A DNA stretch of 64,000 nucleotides, taken from Persicobacter diffluens. GTDB taxonomy: Bacteria > Bacteroidota > Bacteroidia > Cytophagales > Cyclobacteriaceae. The stretch covers positions 1,116,001 to 1,180,000 of the forward strand of contig NZ_BQKE01000002.1 in NCBI RefSeq assembly GCF_036244895.1. Reading direction: 5' to 3'. The first letter of the stretch is position 1; each line of letters opens with the position of its first letter. Positions 9,778 through 19,942 of this stretch are shown piece by piece. The notes under the pieces are model-generated. The model did not search any database. It had not been told where the DNA came from and worked only from the letters and a program-made list of their open reading frames with translations. The position numbers and the translations under genes were made by a program.

Positions 9778-9792
9778 CAGGAAATTTATAAG

Positions 9793-10242
9793 CTACTCTA
9801 TCGGATGGTCGATTTTTGCAAAATTACTGGTCCCCTTCGCAAGCAATTTCCCTGACTCATTGAAAAGTCGTCCTTCAATATGGATAATATGCTTTCCCTG
9901 GCGAATCACCTCAGAGCGAACAATTACCGTCTCCCCCTCCTTCGCTGAGGATAGAAAATCCACATTAATATTAACCGTTGGGTAAAAATTCTTTATGTCC
10001 AGCGTATAAATAGTTAGTCCCATCACCTCATCCAAAATAGTGCAAATCGCTCCACCATGTAACATACCTGCCAAATTGGTGATTTCGTTTCTCACCAAAT
10101 ATTCACCCGTTAATCGGCCACCTTCCACTTCCAAAATCTTTCCTTTAAAAAGATTTCCAAATGGAGAGGGTGACTTAATATCTTCTTTACCGATAAGCTT
10201 TCTTAAACGGGCAATTCTTTCTTCAGAAAATTTCATTTTCAT
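9793..10242 (-). CDS. PaaI-family hotdog thioesterase
   Basis: A 149-residue acyl-CoA thioesterase-like protein with the hotdog fold. The diagnostic stretch NLAGMLHGGAICTILDEVMG (about residues 56-75) contains the HGG motif and the acidic residue used as catalytic base in the 4HBT/PaaI family. It continues with NINVDFLSSAKEGETVIVRSE, the usual central strand. It lies between its own terminator and galM, which has a separate terminator, so it is probably a single-gene unit. The acyl substrate is unknown. Confidence 0.88.
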   Translation of the reverse strand: MKMKFSEERIARLRKLIGKEDIKSPSPFGNLFKGKILEVEGGRLTGEYLVRNEITNLAGMLHGGAICTILDEVMGLTIYTLDIKNFYPTVNINVDFLSSAKEGETVIVRSEVIRQGKHIIHIEGRLFNESGKLLAKGTSNFAKIDHPIE

Positions 10243-10290
10243 ATACGTTCATCTCTTTGTTCAAAGATCCCCTTTTCTGACAGAGGCCAC

Positions 10291-10316
10291 AAAAAAAGGC
10301 ATCTTTAGATGCCTTT
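10291..10316 (-). terminator. Rho-independent terminator of galM
   Basis: Stem AAAGGCATCT (10295-10304) / AGATGCCTTT (10307-10316) with a 7-base A tract on the plus strand, giving a T tract on the minus strand, about 10 bases downstream of the galM stop. Confidence 0.8.
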
Positions 10317-10326
10317 ATATCAAGTA

Positions 10327-11352
10327 TTATGCCGTGATAAATTCAAATATCGTCTGTTGTTCATAACGCTCCCCTTTCTTCAATACCGGTGAAGGGAATT
10401 GTGGCTGATTAATCGCATCCGGATAATTCTGAGTCTCAATACAAAAACCCTGACGCTCCTCAAATTGTCCTGACAGATAATTTCCAGTATAAAACTGGAA
10501 GCCTGGCAGAGTAGAATAAACCTTCATGCTTACATTGGATGCTGCAGTTTTTGCCTCCGCAATCAAACGTGGCTTTTTCTCAAAACCGCCTACAATATGG
10601 TGGTGATCATAACCTTTACCCCATTGAATTTGCTGATGATCACTTTCGATGTCTTTACCAATAGATTTAAATTCCGCAAAATCAAATGGTCCATCTGCTA
10701 CTTCTACCTCCTCTCCGGTTGGAATGGCAGTTTCGTCGGTCGGTGCAAATTTCTTGGAGGCAAATTTCAATTCATGCGCAAGACAAGACTTGCTCTCCTC
10801 TCCCTCTAAATTAAAATAAGAATGGTTGGTCAAATTAATGATCGTATCCGCAGATGCAATCGCATTATATTCAATGACTAACTGATTATTATCTTTAATT
10901 TCAAAAGTAACATCTACAATGAGATCACCGGGATAGCCTTCCTCTCCGGCCTTAGACAGAAGACTCAGCTTGATTGCACTTTCTCCAGCATGAGAAGTTT
11001 CCCAAATACGGGAATTATAGCCCTTAATGCCTCCGTGAAGGTGATTAGGACCATTGTTTACCGCCAAATCATATGTTTTACCATTCAAGCTAAATTGTCC
11101 TTTGGCAATACGGTTTGCTACCCGGCCCACCGTGGCGCCTATATAAAGATCATCAGATTCATAACCCGCTACATCGGGGTACGAAAGCACCACATTGCGC
11201 TTTCCGCCCTTGCCGTCCGGCACATGAATCCCCGCAATGATCCCACCATAATTCAGAATATCTACCTGAATGCCATTCTTATTTTCTAATGAAAATATTT
11301 TAACCTCTTCACCAGTAGACAGCTTCCCAAAAACTTTTGATATCACACTCAT
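10327..11352 (-). CDS. galM: Aldose 1-epimerase (mutarotase)
   Basis: Interconverts alpha and beta anomers of aldoses such as galactose and glucose. It has 341 residues, the usual length. Signature stretches are present in order: ATVGRVANRIAKGQFSLNG, NNGPNHLHGGIKGYNSRIW with the conserved histidine, TNHSYFNLEG with the second (catalytic acid) histidine, and ETQNYPDAINQPQFPSPVL with the catalytic base glutamate. No signal peptide, so cytoplasmic. It has its own terminator, and no other galactose gene is next to it. Confidence 0.95.
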   Translation of the reverse strand: MSVISKVFGKLSTGEEVKIFSLENKNGIQVDILNYGGIIAGIHVPDGKGGKRNVVLSYPDVAGYESDDLYIGATVGRVANRIAKGQFSLNGKTYDLAVNNGPNHLHGGIKGYNSRIWETSHAGESAIKLSLLSKAGEEGYPGDLIVDVTFEIKDNNQLVIEYNAIASADTIINLTNHSYFNLEGEESKSCLAHELKFASKKFAPTDETAIPTGEEVEVADGPFDFAEFKSIGKDIESDHQQIQWGKGYDHHHIVGGFEKKPRLIAEAKTAASNVSMKVYSTLPGFQFYTGNYLSGQFEERQGFCIETQNYPDAINQPQFPSPVLKKGERYEQQTIFEFITA

Positions 11353-11621
11353 ATAAAAAAAATATTATTTTTGATCAGAAATTATCAAGATCCTTAATTT
11401 AATGATTTTTCGCCCCTATACCTTATTTTGAGCAAATAGTCCATCAATCTGTCTAATCCTCCATTTTCCTCTCAAAAGTATTCCCTTAATAACTTCCTAT
11501 TCCATAACTCGTACATATCTTTAAACATACTTATTTTCAGCTAATTATCATTATTTTATTGCATGATAAATGAATATGGATTTGAAAATAAACTACCTTG
11601 TTAATCTTCGGTTTTACCGAT

Positions 11622-12194
11622 ATGAGTGAAGTAAATTTCTTAACGAAAGTTGAAAATTTCGTAAAAAACGAAATTGTGAATCCAGCCCCTCAAAAAGTGA
11701 GCTTCGAATCCATCAAAATGGATGACCGGGTATATGTCATTTTAGATAATGGGCCTAAACCTTTATCTGATATTCTGAACGAAGAAGAATGTGCCTATCG
11801 ATTTTTCCAAATGGGAATTTCTCTGGCATTCGACGTCAATGTCCCGAATCGGAAGCAATTGTCAGCCAAATATAACACCATGGTCTTTCGATTATTATCC
11901 GACTATACCTACATTTGGAATAACGATATCATTGATCATCGTGAATTTTGGGACATCACTTCGCTCTCTTTTGAAACTTTCGCTCTATTCTCCCAAAAAG
12001 AACTCACGAAGGCGCTACCGCATATGTCCAGGTTAGATATCCTTAACTTTTTGCAATGGCATACGCCGCATGGACAATTTTCGGATTGGATCCGCTACTC
12101 CTCTGACGAATTTGCCCATCCCCTCTCCCGGGCAGAAGCCGAAAAGTTATTGATCTCCATTTTAATTCATCGCAAAGAACCTATCGAATATTAA
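11622..12194 (+). CDS. Conserved-looking protein of unknown function
   Basis: A 190-residue soluble protein, counted from ATG at 11622 (MSEVNFLTK). An upstream in-frame TTG at 11598 would add eight residues and is less likely. No signal peptide, membrane segment or known motif was seen. It is mixed alpha/beta with many aromatic residues (YNTMVFRLLSDYTYIWNND) and has a Trp-rich C-terminal half (LQWHTPHGQFSDWIRY). I do not recognise the family. It stands alone, followed by two R1 repeats. Confidence 0.7.
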   Translation: MSEVNFLTKVENFVKNEIVNPAPQKVSFESIKMDDRVYVILDNGPKPLSDILNEEECAYRFFQMGISLAFDVNVPNRKQLSAKYNTMVFRLLSDYTYIWNNDIIDHREFWDITSLSFETFALFSQKELTKALPHMSRLDILNFLQWHTPHGQFSDWIRYSSDEFAHPLSRAEAEKLLISILIHRKEPIEY

Positions 12195-12411
12195 TCTGAT
12201 TTCGCACCTTCTAATGCTATTCCTTTAACCAAGGAAATTATTGGAAACGTATGGAGGGCAATATTCCTGAATTTTAAATAGGCACAATCAGGAGTAAGTC
12301 CGATTTCTACTCCTTCATCTGTTTATTCGAGAAAAATTCGAAATAAGATATTTTCCTCCCTTTTTCTGGCATGAAATAAAAAAAGAAAATAAGCATGCCT
12401 CTTCCCGCTTA
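12191..12411 (+). repeat. R1 MITE-like element, degenerate copy 3
   Basis: About 221 bp. The left end TTAATCTGATTTCGCACC and right end AAGCATGCCTCTTCCCGCTT resemble the R1 termini, and the middle (TTCATCTGTTTATTCGAGAA, AAATTCGAAATAAG) follows the family core. The left terminus overlaps the stop codon of the preceding gene. Confidence 0.5.
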
Positions 12412-12577
12412 GTTCAGCAAATTTATTTTTATCTCGGTTATTATGTTAAATTGACTATCGCTATTCAATTCCAGCTGCATCAATGTCTAGAATTAGCGAC
12501 TATCCGAATAATCCTAGTTTAATAGAAATAGTACAAATTGTATTTTAAGCAACAATGGTTTCACAAAGAAAAAAATA

Positions 12578-12596
12578 AAGGGACATTTTGTCCCTT
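12578..12596. promoter_or_regulatory. Palindrome P1, copy 1 (candidate parS)
   Basis: AAGGGACATTTTGTCCCTT: perfect 8-bp arms around a 3-base AT core. It is the best-conserved of four GGGACA-WWW-TGTCCC-type palindromes around parAB-rep. It lies in a 739-base gap between two R1 elements. Its role as a partition site is inference. Confidence 0.5.
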
Positions 12597-12661
12597 ATTT
12601 CGTTCTTTAGCAAAATTTGACTTTTCATGTTTTAACAAAGGAAGATGAAATCCGATTCCTG

Positions 12662-12872
12662 CTAAGCCGGATTATGAATGCTTCAATCCTCGTTTAGCTG
12701 CAAAGCGAAAAAATAAAGGATTTTTCCATATTTCATTTTTTTTCAATGAAACATGAGACAACAAACTTGCCCACATTTGCTCGATTAATAAATCAATAAA
12801 CACCATCTTATTGAAGTGCAAAAAACCATTCAAGGCGAGTTCCTAAAATTGGCGGCGCACAATTCAGCTTAA
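12662..12872 (-). repeat. R1 MITE-like element, copy 4 (inverted)
   Basis: About 211 bp in reverse orientation. It starts with CTAAGCCGGATTATGAATGC, has the family core in reverse (CTCGTTTAGCTGCAAAGCG, then CAAACTTGCCCACATTTG) and ends near CAATTCAGCTTAA. It lies just downstream of tamL. Confidence 0.6.
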
Positions 12873-12933
12873 ATCATAACGCAACCATAGCGCCCTTCAT
12901 TTTCAAAAGAAGTAGTCGCTTAAGCACCTATCA

Positions 12934-15216
12934 TTAGAAAGGATAACCGATTGCGAAGTTGAACAACAAATAGTTTTTTCGCCAATCTCGATTCAGCGGA
13001 TTAAATTGGTTCAAAACCCACTCCGTTCCCTCTTCCTTTGGGGAGAATACTGTAGTACCAAAATCTAAGCGAAGGACAAATAAGCCCTGAATATCCACTC
13101 TAAAACCAAAGCCGGTACTCATGGCAATTTGTCTGTAAAACTGATTGAGGCGAAACTCCCCAAAGGGAAATTCCTCTTGTTCATTCAACGTCCAGATGTT
13201 ACCGGTGTCCAAAAACCATGCTCCTTTCAAAAAGGATATGATGGGGAAACGATATTCGGCATTAGCTCCCAGCTTTATTTCGCCGGTTCTGTCCAGACTA
13301 ACGGAGTTATTTTCATCCGGGCGAAAGCCTCCGGGCCCCACTCCCCAGGATCTGAAAGACCTTAAATCATTAGGCCCTCCAGCGTAAAACTGTTTTAAAA
13401 AAGGAACCGAAGAAGCATTCCCATAAGGTTGTGCCAAACCACCAAACAACCTCAACACCCATTGTCCGCCATTAAAAGTATCCATATAGAGCCTGAAATC
13501 CGGGGCTATTTTGATGTATTGGGAATGGGGAACAGAGAATATTTTAAAGGGATCTTCAGAGGTATCTTTCGTTATTGAACCCGTATTAATCAATTGTAAA
13601 ACATTACCCACCGTCTCCAGATTGATGGACATATACATTTGTATCCATTTCTTTTGGGCTTTTAAAAGCTCATTATAAGTATAGGTAAAGCGCGTTCCGA
13701 GTAATAACTGATCCTGTAAAGAGCGCTGCAGCCTTAAATTATTTTCCAGTATCTCGTCAAATTCCGGTGAGCTTCTTAGTTTATGGATATAGTTAATAAA
13801 AATAGGGTCCCACTGAAATCCTTTATGTGCTTTTTTCCGCCACTGAAAACCATAAAATGCTTCCGCTGAAAAAAGGATCACCTGACTCTGAATACTTTTG
13901 GCTTTAAAATCAGTACCTACCTTGGTTTTGGGTAAAAACTGGCTCTTATAACGGATATTAAATGGGGTCCACAAATCCGGTAATTCCAGTGAAGTTTCGA
14001 TCTGAAAATCGTAGGAGTAGGTGGTACTATCACCTCCGAACTGGGTTTCAAAACTCACTTTAGGCCGAATTTTCAACAATTCAGCTCCGCCAAAAGCATT
14101 TCTGTTTATATAATTAATATTCAATCCGGGCCCGGCAAAGTTATTACTTTTACTCACCGCCTCAAGTTCAATCTGAAAGGACTTCTTAAACCTTGGAGTT
14201 AGATAAATATGCGCATCCAGGCCCCCTTTTTCATCAGGCGTTGGGAAATATCTGATATTGACAAAACGATAAATCCCTAATCCCAACAAACGCTTTTGGG
14301 AAAAAACACTGGCCTCTGCCTGGTACAGCAATCCGGGACGGATTAGAATTCCAAGTTCCAGGACCGAAGGCTTAACGTATCTCTTAAAATCAACATATTT
14401 GAATGGTCCGATTTCGGTTATTTCAGAGGTTTCTACTTTCTGTTTTCCATCATAATAATCATAGACATAAACATTTTTCACCTCGTATTTATGCAGGGCT
14501 TCCTCTGGTGTTTTTTCATCCAGTCGGAGATCCAGATCCATGGTTTTAGTTTGTCGAAGGGTATCCGCTTTATAATAAAAATAGTCAGGTGTGAAATAGT
14601 AAAATCCCCTATTCTTAAGCGAGTCAGCCAAGCGATTACGCTCATTTTCCAGATTTCGGAACTGATAAACGTCTCCACTATCCAGAAAGGACTTACCTTT
14701 TACAGACTGTAAATATTGGTGAATTTCCTCTTTTTCTTCCAGCTCAGAAAGCTTTCCCAGCCTTGTTGCCCGGTCTAAGCTGATCTGATAATTCATGGTG
14801 GCCGTTTTCTTTTTGCTCACCGAATCCCGTTGAATAGAATAGCGAAAAAAACCATTGTCCTGTAGATGGTAAGCCAGTCTTTTATCAAATAACTCCCAAT
14901 CAATATCGGACATATAGACCGGCTTTTCTCCAATTTTATATTTGAAGAAATTACGCAATCCTTTATCTTTCTTTGGCTCCTTTGTGACATAATAGAACCA
15001 AAGACTAGGCCGGGAAGCCACTATTTTAGTATTCGGATTCAGGGGCAAAAGCCCCAAAAGTTCGCCATTGAGTCGCTTATTCACATCTTCTTTTTGGGAA
15101 TATTGAATATCAAAAGTAGTTCCCTGATAAAGATGTTTGCCTTCCGGCACATGTCTTAAACCGGAACAAGAAGCGAATAATAGTAGGCTACAGATAAAAA
15201 GTAAAAGTTTATTCAT
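12934..15216 (-). CDS. tamL: TamL: lipoprotein BamA/TamA-family (Omp85) outer membrane protein
   Basis: Outer-membrane assembly protein of the Omp85 superfamily that pairs with TamB. It has 760 residues. The N-terminus is a lipoprotein signal (LLLFICSLLLFASC, lipobox Cys17), the feature separating Bacteroidota TamL from proteobacterial TamA. The middle contains POTRA-like alpha/beta segments (about 25-330), and the C-terminal half is a 16-strand-type barrel (FYAGGPNDLRSFRSWGVGPGG, then LDTGNIW, and the ending LLFNFAIGYPF with terminal aromatic residue). It overlaps the tamB stop by 8 bases, so the two are co-translated. Confidence 0.88.
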   Translation of the reverse strand: MNKLLLFICSLLLFASCSGLRHVPEGKHLYQGTTFDIQYSQKEDVNKRLNGELLGLLPLNPNTKIVASRPSLWFYYVTKEPKKDKGLRNFFKYKIGEKPVYMSDIDWELFDKRLAYHLQDNGFFRYSIQRDSVSKKKTATMNYQISLDRATRLGKLSELEEKEEIHQYLQSVKGKSFLDSGDVYQFRNLENERNRLADSLKNRGFYYFTPDYFYYKADTLRQTKTMDLDLRLDEKTPEEALHKYEVKNVYVYDYYDGKQKVETSEITEIGPFKYVDFKRYVKPSVLELGILIRPGLLYQAEASVFSQKRLLGLGIYRFVNIRYFPTPDEKGGLDAHIYLTPRFKKSFQIELEAVSKSNNFAGPGLNINYINRNAFGGAELLKIRPKVSFETQFGGDSTTYSYDFQIETSLELPDLWTPFNIRYKSQFLPKTKVGTDFKAKSIQSQVILFSAEAFYGFQWRKKAHKGFQWDPIFINYIHKLRSSPEFDEILENNLRLQRSLQDQLLLGTRFTYTYNELLKAQKKWIQMYMSINLETVGNVLQLINTGSITKDTSEDPFKIFSVPHSQYIKIAPDFRLYMDTFNGGQWVLRLFGGLAQPYGNASSVPFLKQFYAGGPNDLRSFRSWGVGPGGFRPDENNSVSLDRTGEIKLGANAEYRFPIISFLKGAWFLDTGNIWTLNEQEEFPFGEFRLNQFYRQIAMSTGFGFRVDIQGLFVLRLDFGTTVFSPKEEGTEWVLNQFNPLNRDWRKNYLLFNFAIGYPF

Positions 15217-18200
15217 TGATCAGGGAGTCCTCCTGAGCTCTTTTTTTCTCGAAAAATTTCAGGATATCATTATAGTCCTTGGAGAACAAAATGGATATCC
15301 CCTGGGTCATCACATCCTGAGTAAGCAAATCTTCCGTATCCTGATATCGGAAACCTTTCAGGCGATATCGCCGATCCTGCGTCAGGGCATATTCCACTTC
15401 AATATCCTCACTAATTTGGCTGGCACCGGATTGCTGATCATCTTCCAACATCATATTTCCTCCCACCGAAACATTTAATCGGTCATCCAATAGTGACTTG
15501 GAGACATTCATTCCTACCTCTGTAGAACCCGCAGAATTTTCCCCATCATAATTGTCAATGGCAAAATTAATATCAACCCCTTTGACAAGACTATTGGACA
15601 ACTTATTTAGCGAGCTCTCCACCAATTGTGAAACAGAAGAACGAGCCGTATTCCCGACGGCATTTCCTCCGCCGGACTCCTCTTCGGGAATGAAACTACT
15701 GGTTAACAAAACGGAAACGGCCTGCTTATTTCGCTGCGCTTCGTCCTGATTAATCTCCGAAATTCGAGCGTATACATCCCCACCAAAATCCTCACGACCG
15801 CGCGGGGGCATTCCAAGATAAAAGTTAATGCGAGGATCGGAAATTTCATTACTAATGTTGATATCAATGTAAAAATCCTTTTTCTTTTTGTAGGCTTTCT
15901 CCAGGCCGGTGGCACCCAAATCGATCGACTGCACCATAATCGGATAAGGGGGAACCGCCACCTCATAGCGGGCCGTAAGGTTTAAGATGCCGCGATCCGG
16001 AGCTCCGGTAAAAATAATTTTACTGCCTTGCACAAAATCAAATCTACGGCCGACCAAGCCATAAAAAGACAGCTTGTAAAATCCCTGTTTAACTTCATAA
16101 TTTCCCTCCAGGCCGGTGGTGCCATCCGGTTTATAATGGAGATTAAGGTCAGCCAAACCCTGAATTTCCATTCGGTCCCCGGAGTATTCATCCACCAAAA
16201 CGGTAAATTTACTATCATCATCCACCGTAATTTTCATTTTGATTTCAGGCGCCGTTACAGAAAGCTGAATGCTGTCTTTAGGGCTTGCTGTTTCAATTTG
16301 CTTGAAGCGAATCACCTGATCATGGCCTGCGGCCGCACCCTGGCTATCGGGTAGCCGGAGATATAAATCCGTATCATTCAAAACACCAAAGGCACCCGTC
16401 ACCAAAGGCCTGCTCACATCGCCTTTAATCGTCAGATCACCATAGGCCAGTCCCTTTCTACTTTTGGGCGCATTCATGGCCAAAAACGGCTTCCCTTTAA
16501 TGGTTAAATCCAAAGGCTGCTTTCCGGCAAGCCCAAGGGTTCCCTGAATGTCTATTCGTTTTCCATTGGGATCTGTGAGGCCAAATTTTTCAAACTCCAG
16601 GAAATCTTTCTCCAATAAAATCTTTTCATCCTTCAGATAGAGTACTACCGGATATTCCATTGGTCGGGCATAAACCTCCCGAAATTTGATAGCACCCTCC
16701 GCTTTTGGCTCTTCATTCTGATATTCGAAATCCAGTCTTCCGGTAATCAATCCGGAAAGCGAATCAACGGACGCTTCCAGCAAAGGCGCATAGGCGTAGA
16801 GTTCCAAAGTATCCAATTGCAAAAAGCCTTTAGCTTCCGGACTTTCCCCCTGCAAATTGACTTTGGCTTCCCCGTGAATCTTCTGCCTTCCGGAAAGGTC
16901 CAGCAGCAAATCAAAAACTTTAGCCTCCTGAGAGATGGCGGTCAGCATCAAATCCCCATATTGGCGATCATTAAAGAACAAATTCCGAACATATAGCCCG
17001 ACTTCTTTATGTTGGTCGGAATTCAGATCCCGATAAAAAAATAAATCGGACTGAAGGGAATCTTCATTCATCACCAGTGCTAGTGTAGAAGCGAGAGAAT
17101 CCGTCAGGATTTCCCCTTTCCAGTGCGCCTGAATTAAGCCATCTGCACCGGCAAAAAGGCTATCCAAATCCAAATGAAAGGCAGCCTCTTCTTTGCCCTC
17201 TTGTTGTCCGATCATGACATCTACCCCATAAACATCCAGACTGTCCATCCTCAACCGGGGCAATTGAAATCCCAAATCGAAAATATCATTACGATCATCC
17301 CAGTGGAAAGTTAACTCCCCTGACGCCAATTGACGCACGCCCGGGATAATCCCGGAAGTATATAAATCATGCTCTTTCCACTTTAAATCAAAGCTGAACC
17401 AGGGAATATCCAGGCTATCGCTGGTTGCTTGATTTCCTTCTCCGATATTCGATAATTCAGTAAAATAAGCTTTCCATTTCTCCACATTGGCAATGCCCAT
17501 CGCTTCCAGCTCAAATAAATCCCCGGTCATATTGGCCTGTAGGGAATCGCCATCGAAAAATGCTTCCACGCTCAAAGAATCAAAGCCAACATCAACCTGT
17601 TCCTGGCGAATTCGGAACCCTTCAATTCCAGCCAAAATCGAAACCACATCTGCCCGCATCTTTGCCTTCCCTTTTGATGCCAGTGACAGTTCCAGCGATT
17701 CTTCCCATAAACCAAGGGGCATTAAGTCAACAGGCTCCAGTGTCAAGTCCCAGTCTACCTCCAGGCTATCTTTATAAAAGCCATCTGCCAATAGTTTAAA
17801 AGGAAAAACCGGAGAGTCCTGCCCTAAAGCAAAGTGAAAGTCCCCGTATTTCCAGTATCCGTCCCCATCTACCGGGCCATATTCTTCTGACAGGTAATCA
17901 AAGGAAAGTGAATCAATGGAAAAATTCACTGCCAAATCCGGGAATGAAGTCCCCTCTCCGGCCACTTTTATTCCCCCGTGAATATGATTGGGTAGGCTGT
18001 CCCCAAATATTTGCTGCACGCGGAAATCATCTAATCCAGCGGATATCTGATATTTTAAATTCACCAGATCTTCTATGTTTTCCGCATCTGCCACTAATAT
18101 TGCATTTCCCCAGTCCGAATTAATCCCGCCACTAATGTCTACTTTTTCCGGATTCAACAAACCCGACAAATGCAAACTAACCGAATCCGGATGAGGATTC

Positions 18201-19561
18201 CCCAACCAACTTGCACTGTCCAGCACCCATAAAGCTTCTTCCAAATAAGAATTAAGTCCCAGACTATCCACTTCCATTTGCACCAAATTCCCTTTTAATA
18301 CCCGCATCTTTCCGGACAAATAAGCCGTGGAATTTCGGGAGGTTTTTAACTGAAAGTCTACCGGCCCTTTTCCTTGTTGAATGTCCGCCTCCAAATTTCC
18401 GCCAATCCAGTCTGCTGTACTTAAATTCAAGCCCGCTGTTTTTGCCCCCAGATAGTTAATATCCTCCGCAGAAAAATAAAGCGTATCCATCACGGCCTTC
18501 ACTTCGCCCTTCCGGATTCCTTTAAAATCATAGGTCGGCAGATTAATATTTGCCGCCGCATTCAACAGGGAACTGCTGGTTTTAAACTCTAATGCCTGCA
18601 ACAAAATAGCGGAGCCTTCCATCGAAAAATCTCCTTTGAGCTTCCGCACCCGCAAGCCATTCTGCTCTTTCAGCTTCGCCTGTTTCAATTGCGCTGATAT
18701 TTTATCCGCACTATAATGCAGGCTATCCAACACCAGTGATAGGTCTTTGATGCCCATATCTTCCGGATTGAGCTGTCCTTCATAACGAAAGTTTGCTTTT
18801 TTGGTGTGATACCGCAAGGCATATTGGTCCACCTCCAAATGATTCAGGAAAAAGGAAAGATTTGAAATCGTAGTATCCTCCGGACTCGTCTGTTTCGGTT
18901 GTGAAGCATCCTGATCGCCTCCGGGCGTTGTGGCTGGCATTAACACATCGGCAATCAAACCGGTGGTCTGCACCTGATCGATCCCGTAAGCCTCTTTTTC
19001 TAAATCCACCGAAAGCGTATATAAAGTCAACGAATCCAAATCCGCCGTAGCTTCCAGCCCATCCATTTTGAAGTCGACCGATAATTGTCGTACCATAATG
19101 GAATCCAAACCAATGAACAAAGGTGGCGGAGGACTATTGGTGGTATCCGGAGCAGATTCCTGCACCCCAAAGGCATCCAAGATATATTGATAATTGGGCT
19201 TTTCAGAACGCATGTCCACCCGGGCGCGCGCGTTTTGTATTAAAAAGGAAGACATCAGGAGATCTCCATTCAGAAGATTTGACAATTCCCATCTCAATGA
19301 GGCTTCCTGAATATAAGCCAGCGTATCGGCCTCCGGTGTTTGCAATAACACCTCTTCCAAAAATATCCCCTGAAAAGGCTTTAATCTAAACAGACCGATT
19401 TGGGTGGGAGCTTCACTTTTAGTCTCAATATAGTTCGACAATTGATCTGCAATTTTCTGTTGAACGGCCGGCACAAATAATACCGTCCCTAACAGGATAA
19501 ATACCAACAGTAAAAGTCCAACTAAAAGAGCGCCTAAAATTAACAGCAGCTTTTTTAGCAT
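15209..19561 (-). CDS. tamB: TamB: translocation and assembly module inner-membrane protein
   Basis: AsmA/TamB-like periplasm-spanning protein, 1450 residues, normal for the family. It has one N-terminal membrane anchor (LLLILGALLVGLLLLVFILLG), a long stretch of beta-rich repeats predicted to form the hydrophobic groove that bridges the envelope, and the conserved C-terminal TamB (DUF490) domain (about 1050-1450; YEVKQGFYKLSFYGLVGRRF and FYLGMPPRG). In other bacteria TamB supports outer-membrane protein insertion and lipid transport. It is upstream of tamL in one operon. Confidence 0.93.
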   Translation of the reverse strand: MLKKLLLILGALLVGLLLLVFILLGTVLFVPAVQQKIADQLSNYIETKSEAPTQIGLFRLKPFQGIFLEEVLLQTPEADTLAYIQEASLRWELSNLLNGDLLMSSFLIQNARARVDMRSEKPNYQYILDAFGVQESAPDTTNSPPPPLFIGLDSIMVRQLSVDFKMDGLEATADLDSLTLYTLSVDLEKEAYGIDQVQTTGLIADVLMPATTPGGDQDASQPKQTSPEDTTISNLSFFLNHLEVDQYALRYHTKKANFRYEGQLNPEDMGIKDLSLVLDSLHYSADKISAQLKQAKLKEQNGLRVRKLKGDFSMEGSAILLQALEFKTSSSLLNAAANINLPTYDFKGIRKGEVKAVMDTLYFSAEDINYLGAKTAGLNLSTADWIGGNLEADIQQGKGPVDFQLKTSRNSTAYLSGKMRVLKGNLVQMEVDSLGLNSYLEEALWVLDSASWLGNPHPDSVSLHLSGLLNPEKVDISGGINSDWGNAILVADAENIEDLVNLKYQISAGLDDFRVQQIFGDSLPNHIHGGIKVAGEGTSFPDLAVNFSIDSLSFDYLSEEYGPVDGDGYWKYGDFHFALGQDSPVFPFKLLADGFYKDSLEVDWDLTLEPVDLMPLGLWEESLELSLASKGKAKMRADVVSILAGIEGFRIRQEQVDVGFDSLSVEAFFDGDSLQANMTGDLFELEAMGIANVEKWKAYFTELSNIGEGNQATSDSLDIPWFSFDLKWKEHDLYTSGIIPGVRQLASGELTFHWDDRNDIFDLGFQLPRLRMDSLDVYGVDVMIGQQEGKEEAAFHLDLDSLFAGADGLIQAHWKGEILTDSLASTLALVMNEDSLQSDLFFYRDLNSDQHKEVGLYVRNLFFNDRQYGDLMLTAISQEAKVFDLLLDLSGRQKIHGEAKVNLQGESPEAKGFLQLDTLELYAYAPLLEASVDSLSGLITGRLDFEYQNEEPKAEGAIKFREVYARPMEYPVVLYLKDEKILLEKDFLEFEKFGLTDPNGKRIDIQGTLGLAGKQPLDLTIKGKPFLAMNAPKSRKGLAYGDLTIKGDVSRPLVTGAFGVLNDTDLYLRLPDSQGAAAGHDQVIRFKQIETASPKDSIQLSVTAPEIKMKITVDDDSKFTVLVDEYSGDRMEIQGLADLNLHYKPDGTTGLEGNYEVKQGFYKLSFYGLVGRRFDFVQGSKIIFTGAPDRGILNLTARYEVAVPPYPIMVQSIDLGATGLEKAYKKKKDFYIDINISNEISDPRINFYLGMPPRGREDFGGDVYARISEINQDEAQRNKQAVSVLLTSSFIPEEESGGGNAVGNTARSSVSQLVESSLNKLSNSLVKGVDINFAIDNYDGENSAGSTEVGMNVSKSLLDDRLNVSVGGNMMLEDDQQSGASQISEDIEVEYALTQDRRYRLKGFRYQDTEDLLTQDVMTQGISILFSKDYNDILKFFEKKRAQEDSLINE

Positions 19562-19872
19562 TTATAAAATTCTCTAAGAAGGTTAAGTTTTTCCGAAATG
19601 TGCGGATTGCTTAATATTTATACCAAAATTAAAATATAGAAGTTCCTAAAATATTACTTTTCCACAAACAATCTTACAAGAATACGAAAAGTATGGATTT
19701 GATCCATTCACAGCACCTTAACATATTCGATTGATCAATTTCAATGATAACATCATTAAATTTTAGCTGCTTAATTCGTTTTTTGTTTCCGGCCTTACAT
19801 CTACTGCTCCTCCTTAAAAAATTGCTCCCCACAAGCGATGTAAGGACCGCCCCCTTGTTTTGGAGGGAAAAC

Positions 19873-19890
19873 TATAGGCGATCGCCTATA
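19873..19890. promoter_or_regulatory. Perfect 18-bp palindrome upstream of parA
   Basis: TATAGGCGATCGCCTATA is a perfect palindrome about 150 bases before the parA start. I did not find a second copy. It could be an operator for ParA autoregulation (ParA has an N-terminal helix-turn-helix) or a partition site. Function is inferred from position only. Confidence 0.5.
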
Positions 19891-19923
19891 TGCAATTACA
19901 GGGCCTTTAAGGGGCTTCCCTTC

Positions 19924-19942
19924 AAAGGACAAATTGTCCCTT
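19924..19942. promoter_or_regulatory. Palindrome P1, copy 2 (candidate parS or parA operator)
   Basis: AAAGGACAAATTGTCCCTT: arms of nine pairs with one mismatch, about 98 bases upstream of the parA ATG. Same motif class as copies at 12.58, 26.76 and 29.93 kb. Confidence 0.5.
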
